DNA of 64,000 bases from Halorhabdus sp. BNX81 (GCF_029229925.1 NZ_CP107254.1:1178001-1242000), one strand, 5' to 3'; positions 26,742 through 36,331 are shown, numbered from the stretch's first letter. Numbers and translations: made by a program. Notes: generated by a model from the sequence alone, not told the origin.

Positions 26742-27953
26742 ATGACAGATACGGTGGACGACGTCGACCAGCCGTACGACGACGACGTGTCCAAACAGGA
26801 GAAAATCGAGGCGTTAGAGGAACAGCTCGACGTTTTGGAGTCCCAAAACGAGGAGATGCGTGACGAGTTGCTCGACGCCAACGCCGAGAACAACAAGTAC
26901 AAGCAGAAACTCGAGCGGCTGACCCACGAGAACAAGAAACTCAAGCAGTCGCCGCTGTTCGTGGCCACGGTCCAGGAACTCACTGAGGACGGCGTCGTGA
27001 TCAAGCAGCACGGCAACAATCAGGAGGCCCTGACAGAGGTCACCGAGGAGATGCGCGAGGACATCGAACCCGACGACCGCGTCGCCGTCAACAACTCGCT
27101 GTCGATCGTCAAGACGCTGGAGGACGAGACTGACGTTCGGGCCCGCGTGATGCAGGTCGACCAGAGCCCGGACGTCAATTACACGGATATCGGCGGACTC
27201 GACGATCAGGTTTCGGAAGTGCGTGAAACCGTCGAGATGCCGCTGAAAAGCCCCGAGATGTTCGACGAGGTCGGGATCGACCCGCCGAGCGGCGTCCTGC
27301 TGCACGGTCCGCCGGGGACGGGCAAGACGATGCTCGCCAAAGCCGTCGCCAACCAGACCGACGCCACCTTCATCAAGATGGCCGGCTCCGAGCTGGTCCA
27401 CAAGTTCATCGGCGAGGGCGCGAAGCTCGTTCGTGATCTGTTCGAACTCGCCCGCCAGCACGAACCATCGGTGCTGTTCATCGACGAAATCGACGCGATC
27501 GCCGCCAAGCGGACGGACTCAAAGACCAGCGGGGACGCCGAGGTCCAGCGGACGATGATGCAACTTCTTTCGGAGATGGACGGCTTCGACGAGCGTGGCG
27601 ACATCCGGATCATCGCCGCGACCAACCGCTTTGACATGCTCGACCGGGCGATCCTCCGGCCCGGCCGCTTCGACCGCCTCATCGAAGTGCCCAAACCCGA
27701 CGAGACCGGCCGCGAACAGATCTTCAAGATCCACACGCGTGGCATGAACCTCGCCGAGACTGTCGACTTCGCGGCGATTGCGGCCGAAGCGACCGACGCC
27801 AGCGGGGCCGAGATCAAGGCCATCTGTACCGAGGCCGGGATGTTCGCGATCCGCGACGACCGGACCGAAGTCACCGAGGCCGACTTCCGGGACGCCTGGG
27901 AGAAGATCCAGGCCGAGGAGAACGACGAGGAAGTGTCGAAGACCTTCGCCTGA
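26742..27953 (+). CDS. pan: proteasome-activating nucleotidase PAN
   Basis: A 403-residue AAA+ ATPase that unfolds substrates for the 20S proteasome. The N-terminal coiled coil (IEALEEQLDVLESQNEEM onward) is followed by an OB domain and an AAA domain with Walker A GPPGTGKTMLAKA, Walker B VLFIDEIDAIA and RPGRFDRLIE. The C-terminus is SKTFA, so the terminal tripeptide is TFA rather than the hydrophobic-Tyr-X form used for gate opening. CTCTTACC at 26711-26718 lies about 27 nt upstream. It is divergent from the small HTH gene. Confidence 0.95.
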   Translation: MTDTVDDVDQPYDDDVSKQEKIEALEEQLDVLESQNEEMRDELLDANAENNKYKQKLERLTHENKKLKQSPLFVATVQELTEDGVVIKQHGNNQEALTEVTEEMREDIEPDDRVAVNNSLSIVKTLEDETDVRARVMQVDQSPDVNYTDIGGLDDQVSEVRETVEMPLKSPEMFDEVGIDPPSGVLLHGPPGTGKTMLAKAVANQTDATFIKMAGSELVHKFIGEGAKLVRDLFELARQHEPSVLFIDEIDAIAAKRTDSKTSGDAEVQRTMMQLLSEMDGFDERGDIRIIAATNRFDMLDRAILRPGRFDRLIEVPKPDETGREQIFKIHTRGMNLAETVDFAAIAAEATDASGAEIKAICTEAGMFAIRDDRTEVTEADFRDAWEKIQAEENDEEVSKTFA

Positions 27954-28028
27954 GGCGTTCGTTTCTCGCCAGTCCCTCACGCACCCGATGTATGCAGGCT
28001 TAAGACCGCCCGCCTGCTTGCCACCGGT

Positions 28029-29096
28029 ATGGACACACGGGACCTGTCGTCGCATACGATCTATCGAGCGGGGCGGGGGATCGAAGAGACGGCCCGCGAA
28101 CTCGGCGTCGATCCCGAGGCGCTGATCAAACTCTCCTCGAACGAGAACGCCCTGGGGCCGAGCCCGAAGGCCGTCGCGGCGATCCGGGAGCACGCCGAAG
28201 CGCTTCACTCCTATCCCAAAGCCTCCCACGCCGATCTGGGCGAGGCACTTGCCGAGCGCTGGGACGTCACGCCTGCCCAGATCTGGCTCGCCAACGGCGG
28301 CGACGGCGCGATGGACTGCCTCGCCCGGGCCATGATCGATCCCGGACAGGCCGCGCTCGTCCCGGATCCGGACTTCACCTATCACTCGATGAGCGTCCGG
28401 TATCACCACGGCGAGGTCCACACCTACCCGCTCGTCGAGGACGACGGGTTCGCCCAGTCGCCGGATCGGATTCTGGACGCCTACGACGGCGAGCGGATGC
28501 TCTACCTCACGAGCCCGCACAACCCGACCGGCTCGATGGTTTCCCTCGACGAGATCGAGGAGATCGCCGACCGGACCGACGAGGAGACGCTGATTGTCGT
28601 CGACGAAGCTTACGGCGAGTTCGCCGACCGCCCGAGCGCCGTCGAGCTGGTCGAGAAGCGCGAGGACGTGGCCGTGGTACGGACGTTCTCGAAGGTCTAT
28701 GGCCTCGCCGGGCTCCGGCTGGGCTACGCCATCACACCCGCGGAGTGGGCCGACGCCTACGAACGGATCAACACGCCCTTCTCGGCCAGCGAGATCGCTT
28801 GCCGGGCCGGCCTCGCCGCGCTTGAAGACGATGACCACGTGGACGCAATCACGGATATCGTCGAGTGGGCACGGGAATACTACGACGACGAACTCGACGC
28901 GAAGACCTACGAGAGCGGCGGGAATTTCGTCCTCGTGGAGGTCGGCGACGCCAGCCGGGTCGCACAGGCGACGAAGGAACGCGGCGTGATCGTCCGGGAC
29001 TGTTCGAGCTTCGGCCTCCCCGAGCACATCCGTGTCTCCTGTGGGACACGCGAGGAAACGAAGACGGCCGTCGAGACGATCAACGAGGTGCTTTAG
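28029..29096 (+). CDS. hisC: histidinol-phosphate aminotransferase
   Basis: A 355-residue PLP enzyme of fold type I that transaminates imidazole acetol phosphate in histidine synthesis. Motifs are LSSNENALGPSPKA, NGGDGAMDCLARA, SPHNPTGSMV, VVDEAYGEFAD, and the PLP Lys in RTFSKVYGLAGLRLGY near residue 221. GCTTAAG at 27998-28004 lies 28 nt before the ATG. The next two genes follow with 1-nt and overlapping junctions, so the three form an operon. Confidence 0.94.
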   Translation: MDTRDLSSHTIYRAGRGIEETARELGVDPEALIKLSSNENALGPSPKAVAAIREHAEALHSYPKASHADLGEALAERWDVTPAQIWLANGGDGAMDCLARAMIDPGQAALVPDPDFTYHSMSVRYHHGEVHTYPLVEDDGFAQSPDRILDAYDGERMLYLTSPHNPTGSMVSLDEIEEIADRTDEETLIVVDEAYGEFADRPSAVELVEKREDVAVVRTFSKVYGLAGLRLGYAITPAEWADAYERINTPFSASEIACRAGLAALEDDDHVDAITDIVEWAREYYDDELDAKTYESGGNFVLVEVGDASRVAQATKERGVIVRDCSSFGLPEHIRVSCGTREETKTAVETINEVL

Positions 29097-29097
29097 C

Positions 29098-29601
29098 GTG
29101 CGCGTTGCCGTGACCGGAACCCCGGGGACGGGCAAGACGACCGCGACCGAGCAGGTCGACGCACTCGACGTGATCCACCTCAACCAGGTGATCGACCGCG
29201 AGGGGTTCATCCAGGGCGTCGACGACGAGCGCGGCTCGAGTATTGCCGATCTCGATGCCATCGAGTCGTGGCTCGATGGTCGCGACGACATCCTGATCGA
29301 GAGTCACCTCGCCCACCACGTCCCCGTGGACCGGGTGATCGTCCTGCGGTGTCACCCCGAGACGATCGAGCAGCGACTCCGGGAGCGTGGCGAATCGCCC
29401 GAGAGCGCCCAAGAGAACGCCGAGAGCGAAGCCCTGGACGTGGTCCTCACCGAGGCCGTCGATGCCCACGGACCCAACAGCGTCTACGAGATCGAGACGA
29501 CCGAGCGTTTACCCGAGACCGTCGCCGACGAGATCGAGGCAGTCATCGCGGGGGATCGTGAACCGAATCCAGGTGTCGTTTCCTACATCGAGTACCTATG
29601 A
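29098..29601 (+). CDS. adenylate kinase family protein (AK6/Fap7-like)
   Basis: A 167-residue P-loop kinase beginning VRVAVTGTPGTGKTTATEQV, with ESHLAHHVPVDRVIVLRC and an Arg-rich LID-like stretch QRLRERGESPE. It resembles archaeal homologs of Fap7/hCINAP, which act in NMP phosphorylation and small-subunit rRNA maturation. GTG 29098 is one base after the hisC stop and gives the canonical P-loop N-terminus. It overlaps the next gene at ATGA. Confidence 0.88.
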   Translation: MRVAVTGTPGTGKTTATEQVDALDVIHLNQVIDREGFIQGVDDERGSSIADLDAIESWLDGRDDILIESHLAHHVPVDRVIVLRCHPETIEQRLRERGESPESAQENAESEALDVVLTEAVDAHGPNSVYEIETTERLPETVADEIEAVIAGDREPNPGVVSYIEYL

Positions 29602-30239
29602 CACTGGATCAACTGCGCCCCCTCTCCGATCGGCTGCTCGAACCGTTTGTCGCCGTCAGCGTCCGGCTCGGGTTGACGCCGAACCTCGTCAGCGTGCTCG
29701 CCCTTCTCGTGGCGGGCGGGGCGGCCGGGGCGTTCTATCTCGGCGGGGCCGAGCCAGTCTGGTACGTCGTGGCTGCCGGGCTGGTGTTCGCCAACGGCTG
29801 GCTGGACCTCCTCGACGGCGGGATCGCACGGGAACTCGGTACCGACTCGTCGGCCGGCGACCTGCTCGATCACGTCTTCGACCGCTACGCCGATCTGCTG
29901 TTGTTGATCGGCCTGGCTGCCGGGATCGACCGCTGGGACCTCGGCGTGGCCGCGATCACCGGCGTACTGATGACTTCTTACCTCGGGACGCAGGCCCAGG
30001 CTGTGGGCCTCGATCGTGTCTACGGCGGCCTGCTCGGTCGTGCCGATCGCCTCGCTCTCATGGGGTTTGGAGCCCTCCTTGCTGCTGTCGTGACCGAACC
30101 GGTCTCCGGGCTGTCGGTAATCGGCTGGTTGCTGGTCGTTTTCGCCGTCGTCGGTCATCTTACCGCACTCCAACGGTTCTACTACGCCATGGGCGACCTC
30201 GCCGGGAACGGCTCGGACCCTGACGGGGACACCGAATAG
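29598..30239 (+). CDS. CDP-alcohol phosphatidyltransferase family protein
   Basis: A 213-residue membrane enzyme. The family motif DG(x2)AR(x8)G(x3)D(x3)D is present as LDGGIARELGTDSSAGDLLD followed by HVFD. Six hydrophobic segments are visible. It transfers a phosphoalcohol to a CDP-linked lipid, so it works in polar lipid synthesis at the membrane. The exact alcohol is not predictable from the motif. It overlaps the kinase gene by 4 nt. Confidence 0.88.
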   Translation: MTLDQLRPLSDRLLEPFVAVSVRLGLTPNLVSVLALLVAGGAAGAFYLGGAEPVWYVVAAGLVFANGWLDLLDGGIARELGTDSSAGDLLDHVFDRYADLLLLIGLAAGIDRWDLGVAAITGVLMTSYLGTQAQAVGLDRVYGGLLGRADRLALMGFGALLAAVVTEPVSGLSVIGWLLVVFAVVGHLTALQRFYYAMGDLAGNGSDPDGDTE

Positions 30240-30419
30240 CTCGATAGGGGCCGTTTCAGACGCATCGGACTACAATCCAGGAGGGGAGCCACCCGAGAAA
30301 CCACGACGAGTGACGGAGATAGATCGGTCGTCTACTCACATCGTACTGGGGTGGAGTCCACTCCCGCGCTCGGAAGAGGGATGGGTTTGCCCCTTCAGTC
30401 CTCCGGAATACCGAGCCGA

Positions 30420-30614
30420 TCAAACGTTGCGGACGCCCCCGAGCCAGCCGATCACGGCGAGCATCACAGCTATTTCCAACGAGAATATCGAGAAGGGCGA
30501 CACGATCCCGCTCGCCATCAGCGCCACCAGTGTCGCCGAGCCCACACTCACGATCACGCCGGCTACTACCGGCCCTCGATCGGCCGTGGCGTTCTCGTCA
30601 GCTCCCATGGACAC
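30420..30614 (-). CDS. small membrane protein, two TM helices
   Basis: A 64-residue reading with an acidic N-terminus (MSMGADENATADRG) and two hydrophobic helices (VVAGVIVSVGSATLVALMAS and FSLEIAVMLAVIGWLGG). No family recognised. GTG 30614 has a GATAATCC box 28 nt upstream (minus strand, 30638-30645), supporting a leaderless start. It could be spurious, but opposite-strand frames lack protein-like composition. Confidence 0.55.
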   Translation of the reverse strand: MSMGADENATADRGPVVAGVIVSVGSATLVALMASGIVSPFSIFSLEIAVMLAVIGWLGGVRNV

Positions 30615-31001
30615 GAGTTCGGATATCTTTCCGATGGATTATCAATGTATTGACGGACTCTCTACGTGTGGCAAATGCGAGCCGAGTCCGGTCAAGACCG
30701 TCGAGAGCGGTCTCGGACATCCATTTTGCCGAGACCGTCCGGGAGCACAGGGTAATATGGCTCTCGGATATCGGGACGACCGGCCGTTGGCCCTCGCCAT
30801 TGCGGCGATTACAGCGTTCAGAATCCCGTTCAGGCAATCGTGTTGTCACGGAATTGTCGCCCCGGAGTCCACCGCAACGACGCCGTTGGTGAATACGTGT
30901 TTCCGTGGATACCCGAATCCGGGTAACTGACTGCCTGACGACTGATTATCTTGCCGATAAGATCATATTTTTACAATTTCGACTGTCAGTTCCGTCGACG
31001 T
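30615..31001. other. intergenic region
   Basis: About 390 bp between divergent genes. It holds the two promoter elements: GGATTATC at 30638-30645 for the minus gene, and an A/T run at 30964-30981 for the plus gene. No RNA gene, repeat or plausible ORF is seen between. Confidence 0.45.
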
Positions 31002-31490
31002 ATGGAACGTCGCAATTTCCTCCGATCGATCGGGAGTACAGCTGCCCTGGTGACTGGCGTCTCCGGTGTCGCTGCCGCGGAGTCCGACCGCGACGGTCGG
31101 CGCCATCACGGCCCGGCCGACAAGCCCCAGTGGCCGTACCGGACTGATTTCGACGTCATCGGTCGCTCGGCTACCGATCACGAAGACGACGTGGAACTAG
31201 TCGACGCGTCAGCGGCAAAGGCCGTGTTCCAGGGATCGATCGCCGGGCGGAACAGTTGCGTCGGTGCCGAGTTGGTGGGCGTCGAGCGTCTGGACTCCGA
31301 CACCGTCGCGTTCACGGTGCGGGAAACGTATCGAGACGGCATCTGTGCACAGGTACTGACGAGCGTCGACTACGAACTGTCGACCTCGCCGCTGGCCGGG
31401 GACTTCGACACCGCGGTGGTCGTCCACGAGGACGCGACCGGCACCGTGACGCTTCGGGAGTCGTTCTCGCTGCCGGTCATATCCTGGTGA
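31002..31490 (+). CDS. Tat-exported protein of unknown function
   Basis: A 162-residue protein with a clear Tat signal (ERRNFLRSIGSTAALVTG, then AAA cleavage region). The mature part is small and beta-rich, with two Cys (RNSCVGAEL and DGICAQVL) that could form a disulfide. No family recognised. ATG 31002 puts the twin arginine at residues 3-4, and an A/T-rich promoter lies about 27 nt upstream. The 5-T run near 31508 may end transcription. Confidence 0.75.
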   Translation: MERRNFLRSIGSTAALVTGVSGVAAAESDRDGRRHHGPADKPQWPYRTDFDVIGRSATDHEDDVELVDASAAKAVFQGSIAGRNSCVGAELVGVERLDSDTVAFTVRETYRDGICAQVLTSVDYELSTSPLAGDFDTAVVVHEDATGTVTLRESFSLPVISW

Positions 31491-31631
31491 ACGCTTCTCC
31501 GTCCGTCGTTTTTCTGTCGGCCCGACCGATACGACCGATAGTACCGAATGCCGCCGAGTTCTGGCGGGACGCTCCTGTCGATCTACAGAGAACGTGGCCC
31601 ACACCGCGGCCAGCGCCAGCGCTGGGTCTGT

Positions 31632-33824
31632 TCACTCCGCGGGTGCGATCAACTCGATCGGATGTGTGACCTTCCGTTCGAGTAGATCCGTCAACTGATC
31701 GTGACAGGAGGTCCCGCTGGCGACGACCGTTCGGTCCTCGGTCTCGGGCGTCGTGAACTGCTCACGGAGGTCGTCACCGACGGCCATACTCACGTCGTAG
31801 TACTGTTGTTTGAAACCGAAGGAGCCGGCCATGCCACAGCACTCGACCTGGGAGGTAGCGAGGTCGAAGCCCAGCCGATCGAGGATCGCTTCGGTGTGCG
31901 CATCGAGCCCGAGTGTCCGTTGCTGACAGTGGCTATGATACGCGATTTCCTCGCCGTGGCCGTCCGCGAGCGCGCCCACGTCGGCCCCGTTCTCGACGAG
32001 GCCGTACACGTACTCCAACACCTCGTAGCTGTTCGTGGCGATCCGATCGAACGTCTCTGTGTCGAGCAGCCGCTCGTAATCGTTCCGGAGCATCGCGAGG
32101 TCGCTGGGCTCGACCATGACGACATCCCGTCCGGCATCCAGGTGTGGTTCCAGCGAGTCGGCGACCGCTTCGGCCTGTTCGCGCGCCGTGGCGATCATCC
32201 CCTGAGAGAGTGCGGCCCGACCGCTCTCGGAGACGTCGGCGATGTGGACCTTGGTGCCGAGTGCTTCCAGCGCCCGGATCGTCGCCTTCCCACGCTCGAC
32301 GTGCATGTAGTTCGTGTAGGTGTCCGCCAGCAGGACGACCTCGCGGTCGGGGTCCGCTGGTGGCTCTCGCCCTTTGGCCCACTTGCGAAGCGTCCCACGG
32401 GTGAACTTCGGCATCTCGCGGCGGCGATCCACTCCCAGCAGCTTCTCGGCGATCCAGCGGGAGGGCGGGGCTTCGGCGGCCCAGTTCGAAACGGGGGCAA
32501 ACGCACTCCCGAGCTTGGCGACGGTCGCGAAGTTTCCGAAGAAGCGTTTCTGGAGGTCGAGTCCGGCGGGTTCCGGGTCCGGTGTCAGTCCAGAGACGAG
32601 GTGGTCGAAGGCACTTGGGTCATCACCGCGATTGAGGCGGTCGCGAACGACGGTGTTGATCCAGGGGATGTCGATGCCGACCGGACAGGCTTCGGTACAC
32701 CGGCTACAGCCGGTACAGAGGTCGTTGAATTCCTTGGCACTCTCCTCGCCGCCAACGGCGGCCTCCCAGCCGGTAGCGATCCCGCCGGTGTAGGTCTCGC
32801 CGCCGAAGGCGTGGCCGCCGACCTGCTGGAAGTTGGCACACGAGTTGGCACACGCCGAACACCGGATGCAATACAGCGTCTCTTCGAGGTCCTCGTCCTC
32901 GCGCATGGCCATTCGGCCGTTGTCGACAAGCACGAGATGGAACTCCCGATCGTCGGGGTCCCCGAATGCATCGTCCTCGAACGTTGGGGCGTCGATCGGC
33001 GGCGTCAACAGCGAGATGTAGGAGGTGATGTCGTGACCCGTTCCCGATCGGCCGATCAGTTCGACGAACGGCTGGAGGTCCTCGACGCTCGGAATGATCT
33101 TCTCGACGCCCGCGACCGCGACGTGTGTGTCAGCACTGGCGACGGTCTTGCGGGCGTTGCCCTCGCTGGTTACGAGCGCCATCGTTCCCGAGTCGGCCGT
33201 CAGGAAGTTCGCGCCGGTCATCCCGACGTCAGCGGCGGCGATGTCGTCGGCGAGTTGCTCCCGGGCGAAGTTCGTCAGGTCTTCGGCCGTCTCGAGGGGC
33301 ACGTCGGGATCGAACCGTTCCTCGAAGAGTCGAGCGATCTCGTCGCGGGACTTGTGAATCGCCGGCGCAACCAGGTGTGACGGGGCCTCCTCGGCGACCT
33401 GGAGCACCCACTCACCGAGGTCTGTCTCGACGACGTCGACGCCCGCGGCTTCGAGGTGCTCGTTGACCTCGAGTTCCTCGGTCGTCATCGACTTGCTCTT
33501 GGCGACCAGGTCGGCGTCCGCGTCGGCGACGACCGATTCGATGTACTCGTTGGCTTCGGCTTCGTCATCGGCGAGGTAGACTGTGCCGCCGTTTTCCTCG
33601 ACACTCTCCCGGAGCTCCTCGATCAATTCCGGCAGCCGATCGATCGCGTCCTCCTTGATCGCGCGGGCCTCGTCTTTGAGCCCCTGGTAGTCCTCGAGGC
33701 GGGCGACCGACTCGTAGCGGCCGTCGTTGAACCCCTGGGTGTTCGTTTCGATGGCCGCGCCTTCCTGATCCATGATCTCACGGATCTTCGCTGCCTTGGC
33801 GCGTTTGGAGGTTTTGCCGCTCAT
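31632..33824 (-). CDS. LutB-LutA-type fusion: LUD domain, [4Fe-4S] ferredoxin and CCG domain protein
   Basis: A 730-residue cytoplasmic protein related to L-lactate oxidation complexes. Residues about 60-310 are a LUD domain. Near residues 320-395 are two cluster motifs, CIRCSACANSCANF and CTGCSRCTEACPVG. The last third resembles the Cys-rich LutA/GlpC half, ending with CQQRTLG and VECCGMAGSFGF. The first CCG motif expected near SESGRAALSQGM lacks Cys. The start overlaps the LutC-like gene by 4 nt. It probably passes electrons from lactate to the respiratory chain; the substrate is inferred from the family. Confidence 0.85.
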   Translation of the reverse strand: MSGKTSKRAKAAKIREIMDQEGAAIETNTQGFNDGRYESVARLEDYQGLKDEARAIKEDAIDRLPELIEELRESVEENGGTVYLADDEAEANEYIESVVADADADLVAKSKSMTTEELEVNEHLEAAGVDVVETDLGEWVLQVAEEAPSHLVAPAIHKSRDEIARLFEERFDPDVPLETAEDLTNFAREQLADDIAAADVGMTGANFLTADSGTMALVTSEGNARKTVASADTHVAVAGVEKIIPSVEDLQPFVELIGRSGTGHDITSYISLLTPPIDAPTFEDDAFGDPDDREFHLVLVDNGRMAMREDEDLEETLYCIRCSACANSCANFQQVGGHAFGGETYTGGIATGWEAAVGGEESAKEFNDLCTGCSRCTEACPVGIDIPWINTVVRDRLNRGDDPSAFDHLVSGLTPDPEPAGLDLQKRFFGNFATVAKLGSAFAPVSNWAAEAPPSRWIAEKLLGVDRRREMPKFTRGTLRKWAKGREPPADPDREVVLLADTYTNYMHVERGKATIRALEALGTKVHIADVSESGRAALSQGMIATAREQAEAVADSLEPHLDAGRDVVMVEPSDLAMLRNDYERLLDTETFDRIATNSYEVLEYVYGLVENGADVGALADGHGEEIAYHSHCQQRTLGLDAHTEAILDRLGFDLATSQVECCGMAGSFGFKQQYYDVSMAVGDDLREQFTTPETEDRTVVASGTSCHDQLTDLLERKVTHPIELIAPAE

Positions 33825-34336
33825 TGTTCGATGATGACGACGTGGACGTCTGTCGGTCCGTGGACGCCGCGGACGATCTCGCCCATATCCGAGGTCGCGC
33901 TCGGCCCCGTGGCGACGATCACCTCTCCCCGGTCCTCGCGCAGTTTCGGACCGAGTTCCGCGAAGGCATCCGCCATCGTCCCGACGATGTCGCGCTCGCT
34001 GACGACCGCGATATGGGTCTCCGGGAAGAGACTCATCAGGCCCGATCCGCGGTCATCCGATTCGAGCAGGACGCTCCCGTAGTCGGCGATCCCGATCGTC
34101 GCGGGCGTCACGCCGGTGGCGGCTGCCCGAACTGTTTCCGGGTCGGGGTCGGTCTCGACAGCCGAGGGCAGCGAAACCCCGTCGATCGGGATCGGAACGC
34201 CGACAGCCGGTTCGTCGAGCAATTCAGCCACGGTCGATTCGAACCCGTCTGTATCCGTCCGGGTCCATGTCACGTCGATCCCATCGAGGGATGCCATAAA
34301 CCGTTCGACGGGCGACCCGGTCTGCGTTGATGCCAT
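33821..34336 (-). CDS. lutC: LutC-like LUD domain protein
   Basis: A 171-residue LUD-domain protein of lactate utilisation. TPATIGIADYGSVLLES, IAVVSERDIVGTMADAF and the terminal TDVHVVIIEQ are characteristic. It lies upstream of the LutB-LutA fusion and overlaps it by 4 nt. Together the two replace the three-gene lutABC operon. A CTCATACC box (minus strand, 34361-34367) 28 nt upstream supports ATG 34336. Confidence 0.85.
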   Translation of the reverse strand: MASTQTGSPVERFMASLDGIDVTWTRTDTDGFESTVAELLDEPAVGVPIPIDGVSLPSAVETDPDPETVRAAATGVTPATIGIADYGSVLLESDDRGSGLMSLFPETHIAVVSERDIVGTMADAFAELGPKLREDRGEVIVATGPSATSDMGEIVRGVHGPTDVHVVIIEQ

Positions 34337-34443
34337 TGTTTCGAGTGAGCTTCTGACTGGTATGAGGGTGGGGAAACCGGCAGCATCCGCATACTGTACT
34401 GCGGGGCGTACGATTTATGCCCCGGGGCAAGTAATCCACTCAC

Positions 34444-34989
34444 ATGGTTCAATGTGAGATGTGCGGGGCCGAGACGAGCGCTCCGAACACCGTCAAGGTG
34501 GAGGGTGCAGAGTTGGATGTCTGTGATGAGTGTGCCGACTTCGGCACGGAAGTGCGGACCCCCGACCAGTCGAGTCCGTCGACGAAGTACTCGACGGATT
34601 CCGGCAGTTCTTCGAGTTCCAGTAGTTCGGGCTCGGCCAGCAGCGGCAGTGGCTCCGGCGGGTCTTCCGGGGGCGGGAGCCGTCGAGACATGTTCGACGA
34701 GATGGACGAACTCGTCCAGGACTTCGATCAGCGGATCCGCTCGGCCCGCGAACAGACCGACATGAGTCAGGAAGATCTCGCCGACCAACTCAACGAGAAG
34801 GCCAGCCTTATCCGGAAACTCGAGCGCGGCGATCACCTCCCCAGTGACGAGGTTCAGACGAAACTCGAACGGGAACTCGACATCGAACTCACCGAAAGTG
34901 GCGGTACGGAGGAAGACGCTGATTGGGACAGCGGTTCGGCGGTCGGCGAGTACACGCTCGGGGACGTCGTCGAACGGAAAGATTCCTGA
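34444..34989 (+). CDS. mbf1: archaeal multiprotein bridging factor MBF1
   Basis: A 181-residue protein with an N-terminal zinc ribbon (CEMCGAE and CDECADFG), a Ser/Gly linker of about 40 residues, and a C-terminal Cro/C1-type HTH (DMSQEDLADQLNEKASLIRK, LERGDHLPSDEV). It is a transcription co-factor or ribosome-associated factor. The long Ser/Gly linker is longer than in most archaeal MBF1. TTTATGC at 34414-34420 is about 27 nt upstream. It is divergent from the lut genes. Confidence 0.93.
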   Translation: MVQCEMCGAETSAPNTVKVEGAELDVCDECADFGTEVRTPDQSSPSTKYSTDSGSSSSSSSSGSASSGSGSGGSSGGGSRRDMFDEMDELVQDFDQRIRSAREQTDMSQEDLADQLNEKASLIRKLERGDHLPSDEVQTKLERELDIELTESGGTEEDADWDSGSAVGEYTLGDVVERKDS

Positions 34990-35012
34990 TTGCCCGTCGG
35001 TCAAACCGTCGA

Positions 35013-35564
35013 TTATCGATCGATCGTCGATTGCGTTATTTCCGTTTCGAGGGCCTGGACCTGGGCCTGGAGTTCTTCGATCTCCGCTTCGAGCGCGCTG
35101 AATCGCTCGCTGGCTTCTAGTTCCGGCCGGGCCTTCTCGACTTCGAGGACGTTTCGTTTGAGTTTCTTTGCCGTGAGCCGCTTCTGTCGGTCGTTGTACT
35201 CGGCGACGGTTTCGAGGCGTTCGACGACATCCACGAGCGTGTCTTTGCTGACGGGTTTGACGACGTAATCGTCGACGCCGAGGTCGATGATGTCAAAGTC
35301 GGGATCGACGGCCGTCACCATCGCGACGCGGATGTCGATCCCCCGCTCTTCGATGGACGCCAGGACTTCGTTGCCGGACATGACCGGCATTCGTCGGTCA
35401 AGCAATACGATGTCAACTGTTTCGTCGAGGACTTTGAGTCCATCAGCGCCGTTGTAGGCCGTCCGGACATCGTAGTGCTCGGGGAGATATTCGGCGTAGA
35501 GGTCGGCGAGATGCTGTTCGTCTTCGACGATGAGTACCGTCGTCGGCTCAGTTCCATCGGTCAC
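35013..35564 (-). CDS. response regulator with HalX domain
   Basis: A 183-residue protein with an N-terminal receiver domain ([14 protein letters not shown], phosphoacceptor Asp in [14 protein letters not shown] near residue 55, [13 protein letters not shown]) and a C-terminal HalX domain with coiled coil ([16 protein letters not shown]). HalX is found in haloarchaeal response regulators. No kinase gene is adjacent. GTG 35564 is the start. It converges on mbf1 with 23 nt between stops. Confidence 0.9.
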   Translation of the reverse strand: MTDGTEPTTVLIVEDEQHLADLYAEYLPEHYDVRTAYNGADGLKVLDETVDIVLLDRRMPVMSGNEVLASIEERGIDIRVAMVTAVDPDFDIIDLGVDDYVVKPVSKDTLVDVVERLETVAEYNDRQKRLTAKKLKRNVLEVEKARPELEASERFSALEAEIEELQAQVQALETEITQSTIDR

Positions 35565-35683
35565 GGTGGTCGGATACTCCTTCGGGAAGCGGTCTCTTAA
35601 TGCCCACTGTTTTCGGGCCGACCCGGAACGGCCGGCTGTGCTTCGAAACCTATTTTCCTGCGGTCAGAGAATCCGTAGCTGCA

Positions 35684-36331
35684 ATGTTCGTTCTCGTCAA
35701 TCTCAAGACGTACCCGTGTGATCCCGTCGAAGTCGCCGAGGCCGCCAAGGATGTCAGCGATGCGTCGGGCGTTCGCATCGGCGTCGCCGCACAGGACGCC
35801 GATATCGCGCGCGTCGCCGACACCGGCGTCGAGACGTGGGCCCAGCACGTCGACCCGATCGAGTACGGCTCGAACACCGGCCACACGCTCGCCGAAACCG
35901 TCACCGACGCCGGCGCGGAGGGGACGCTGATCAATCACTCCGAGAACCGGCTCAAACTCGCTGACATCGACGGCTCCGTCGAGGCCGCCGAACGCGCCGG
36001 CCTCGAAACCTGTGTGTGTGCGAACAACCCTGCCCAGATCGGTGCCGTGACCGCGCTCGGGCCGGATTCGGTCGCCGTCGAACCGCCGGAACTCATCGGC
36101 GGTGACGTCTCCGTCGCGACGGGCGACCCCGACATCGTGACCGACGCCGTCGAGGCGGCCGAAGCCGTCGACGAAGATGTCGAAGTGTACTGTGGGGCCG
36201 GCATCTCGACCGGCGACGACGTCGAGTCCGCGGGCGAACTCGGCGCGACGGGCGTCCTCCTCGCGAGCGGCGTCGCCAAGGCCGACAATCCGCGAGCCGC
36301 CCTCGAAGACCTCGTCGAACCGCTCGCGTAG
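35684..36331 (+). CDS. tpiA: triosephosphate isomerase
   Basis: A 215-residue archaeal-size TIM-barrel enzyme that interconverts dihydroxyacetone phosphate and glyceraldehyde 3-phosphate. Catalytic features are NLKTYP (Lys), INHSENR (His), VEPPELIG (Glu) and [12 protein letters not shown] (phosphate loop). ATG 35684 starts directly at the first strand; the frame open to 35600 adds foreign residues. A TATTTTCC element lies about 30 nt upstream. Confidence 0.95.
   Translation: MFVLVNLKTYPCDPVEVAEAAKDVSDASGVRIGVAAQDADIARVADTGVETWAQHVDPIEYGSNTGHTLAETVTDAGAEGTLINHSENRLKLADIDGSVEAAERAGLETCVCANNPAQIGAVTALGPDSVAVEPPELIGGDVSVATGDPDIVTDAVEAAEAVDEDVEVYCGAGISTGDDVESAGELGATGVLLASGVAKADNPRAALEDLVEPLA

Noticed and set aside
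27519-29291. A 590-codon minus-strand frame across PAN and hisC.
   Set aside because: It crosses two well-supported genes on the other strand and has no motif.
30310-30930. A 206-codon plus-strand frame.
   Set aside because: Composition is Ser/Thr/Pro-rich with no domain, and the opposite-strand membrane protein is a better explanation.
31701-33380. A 559-codon open frame on the plus strand opposite the LUD fusion gene.
   Set aside because: It is the antisense frame of a strong gene; long antisense frames are expected in GC-rich coding DNA, and no family motif is present.
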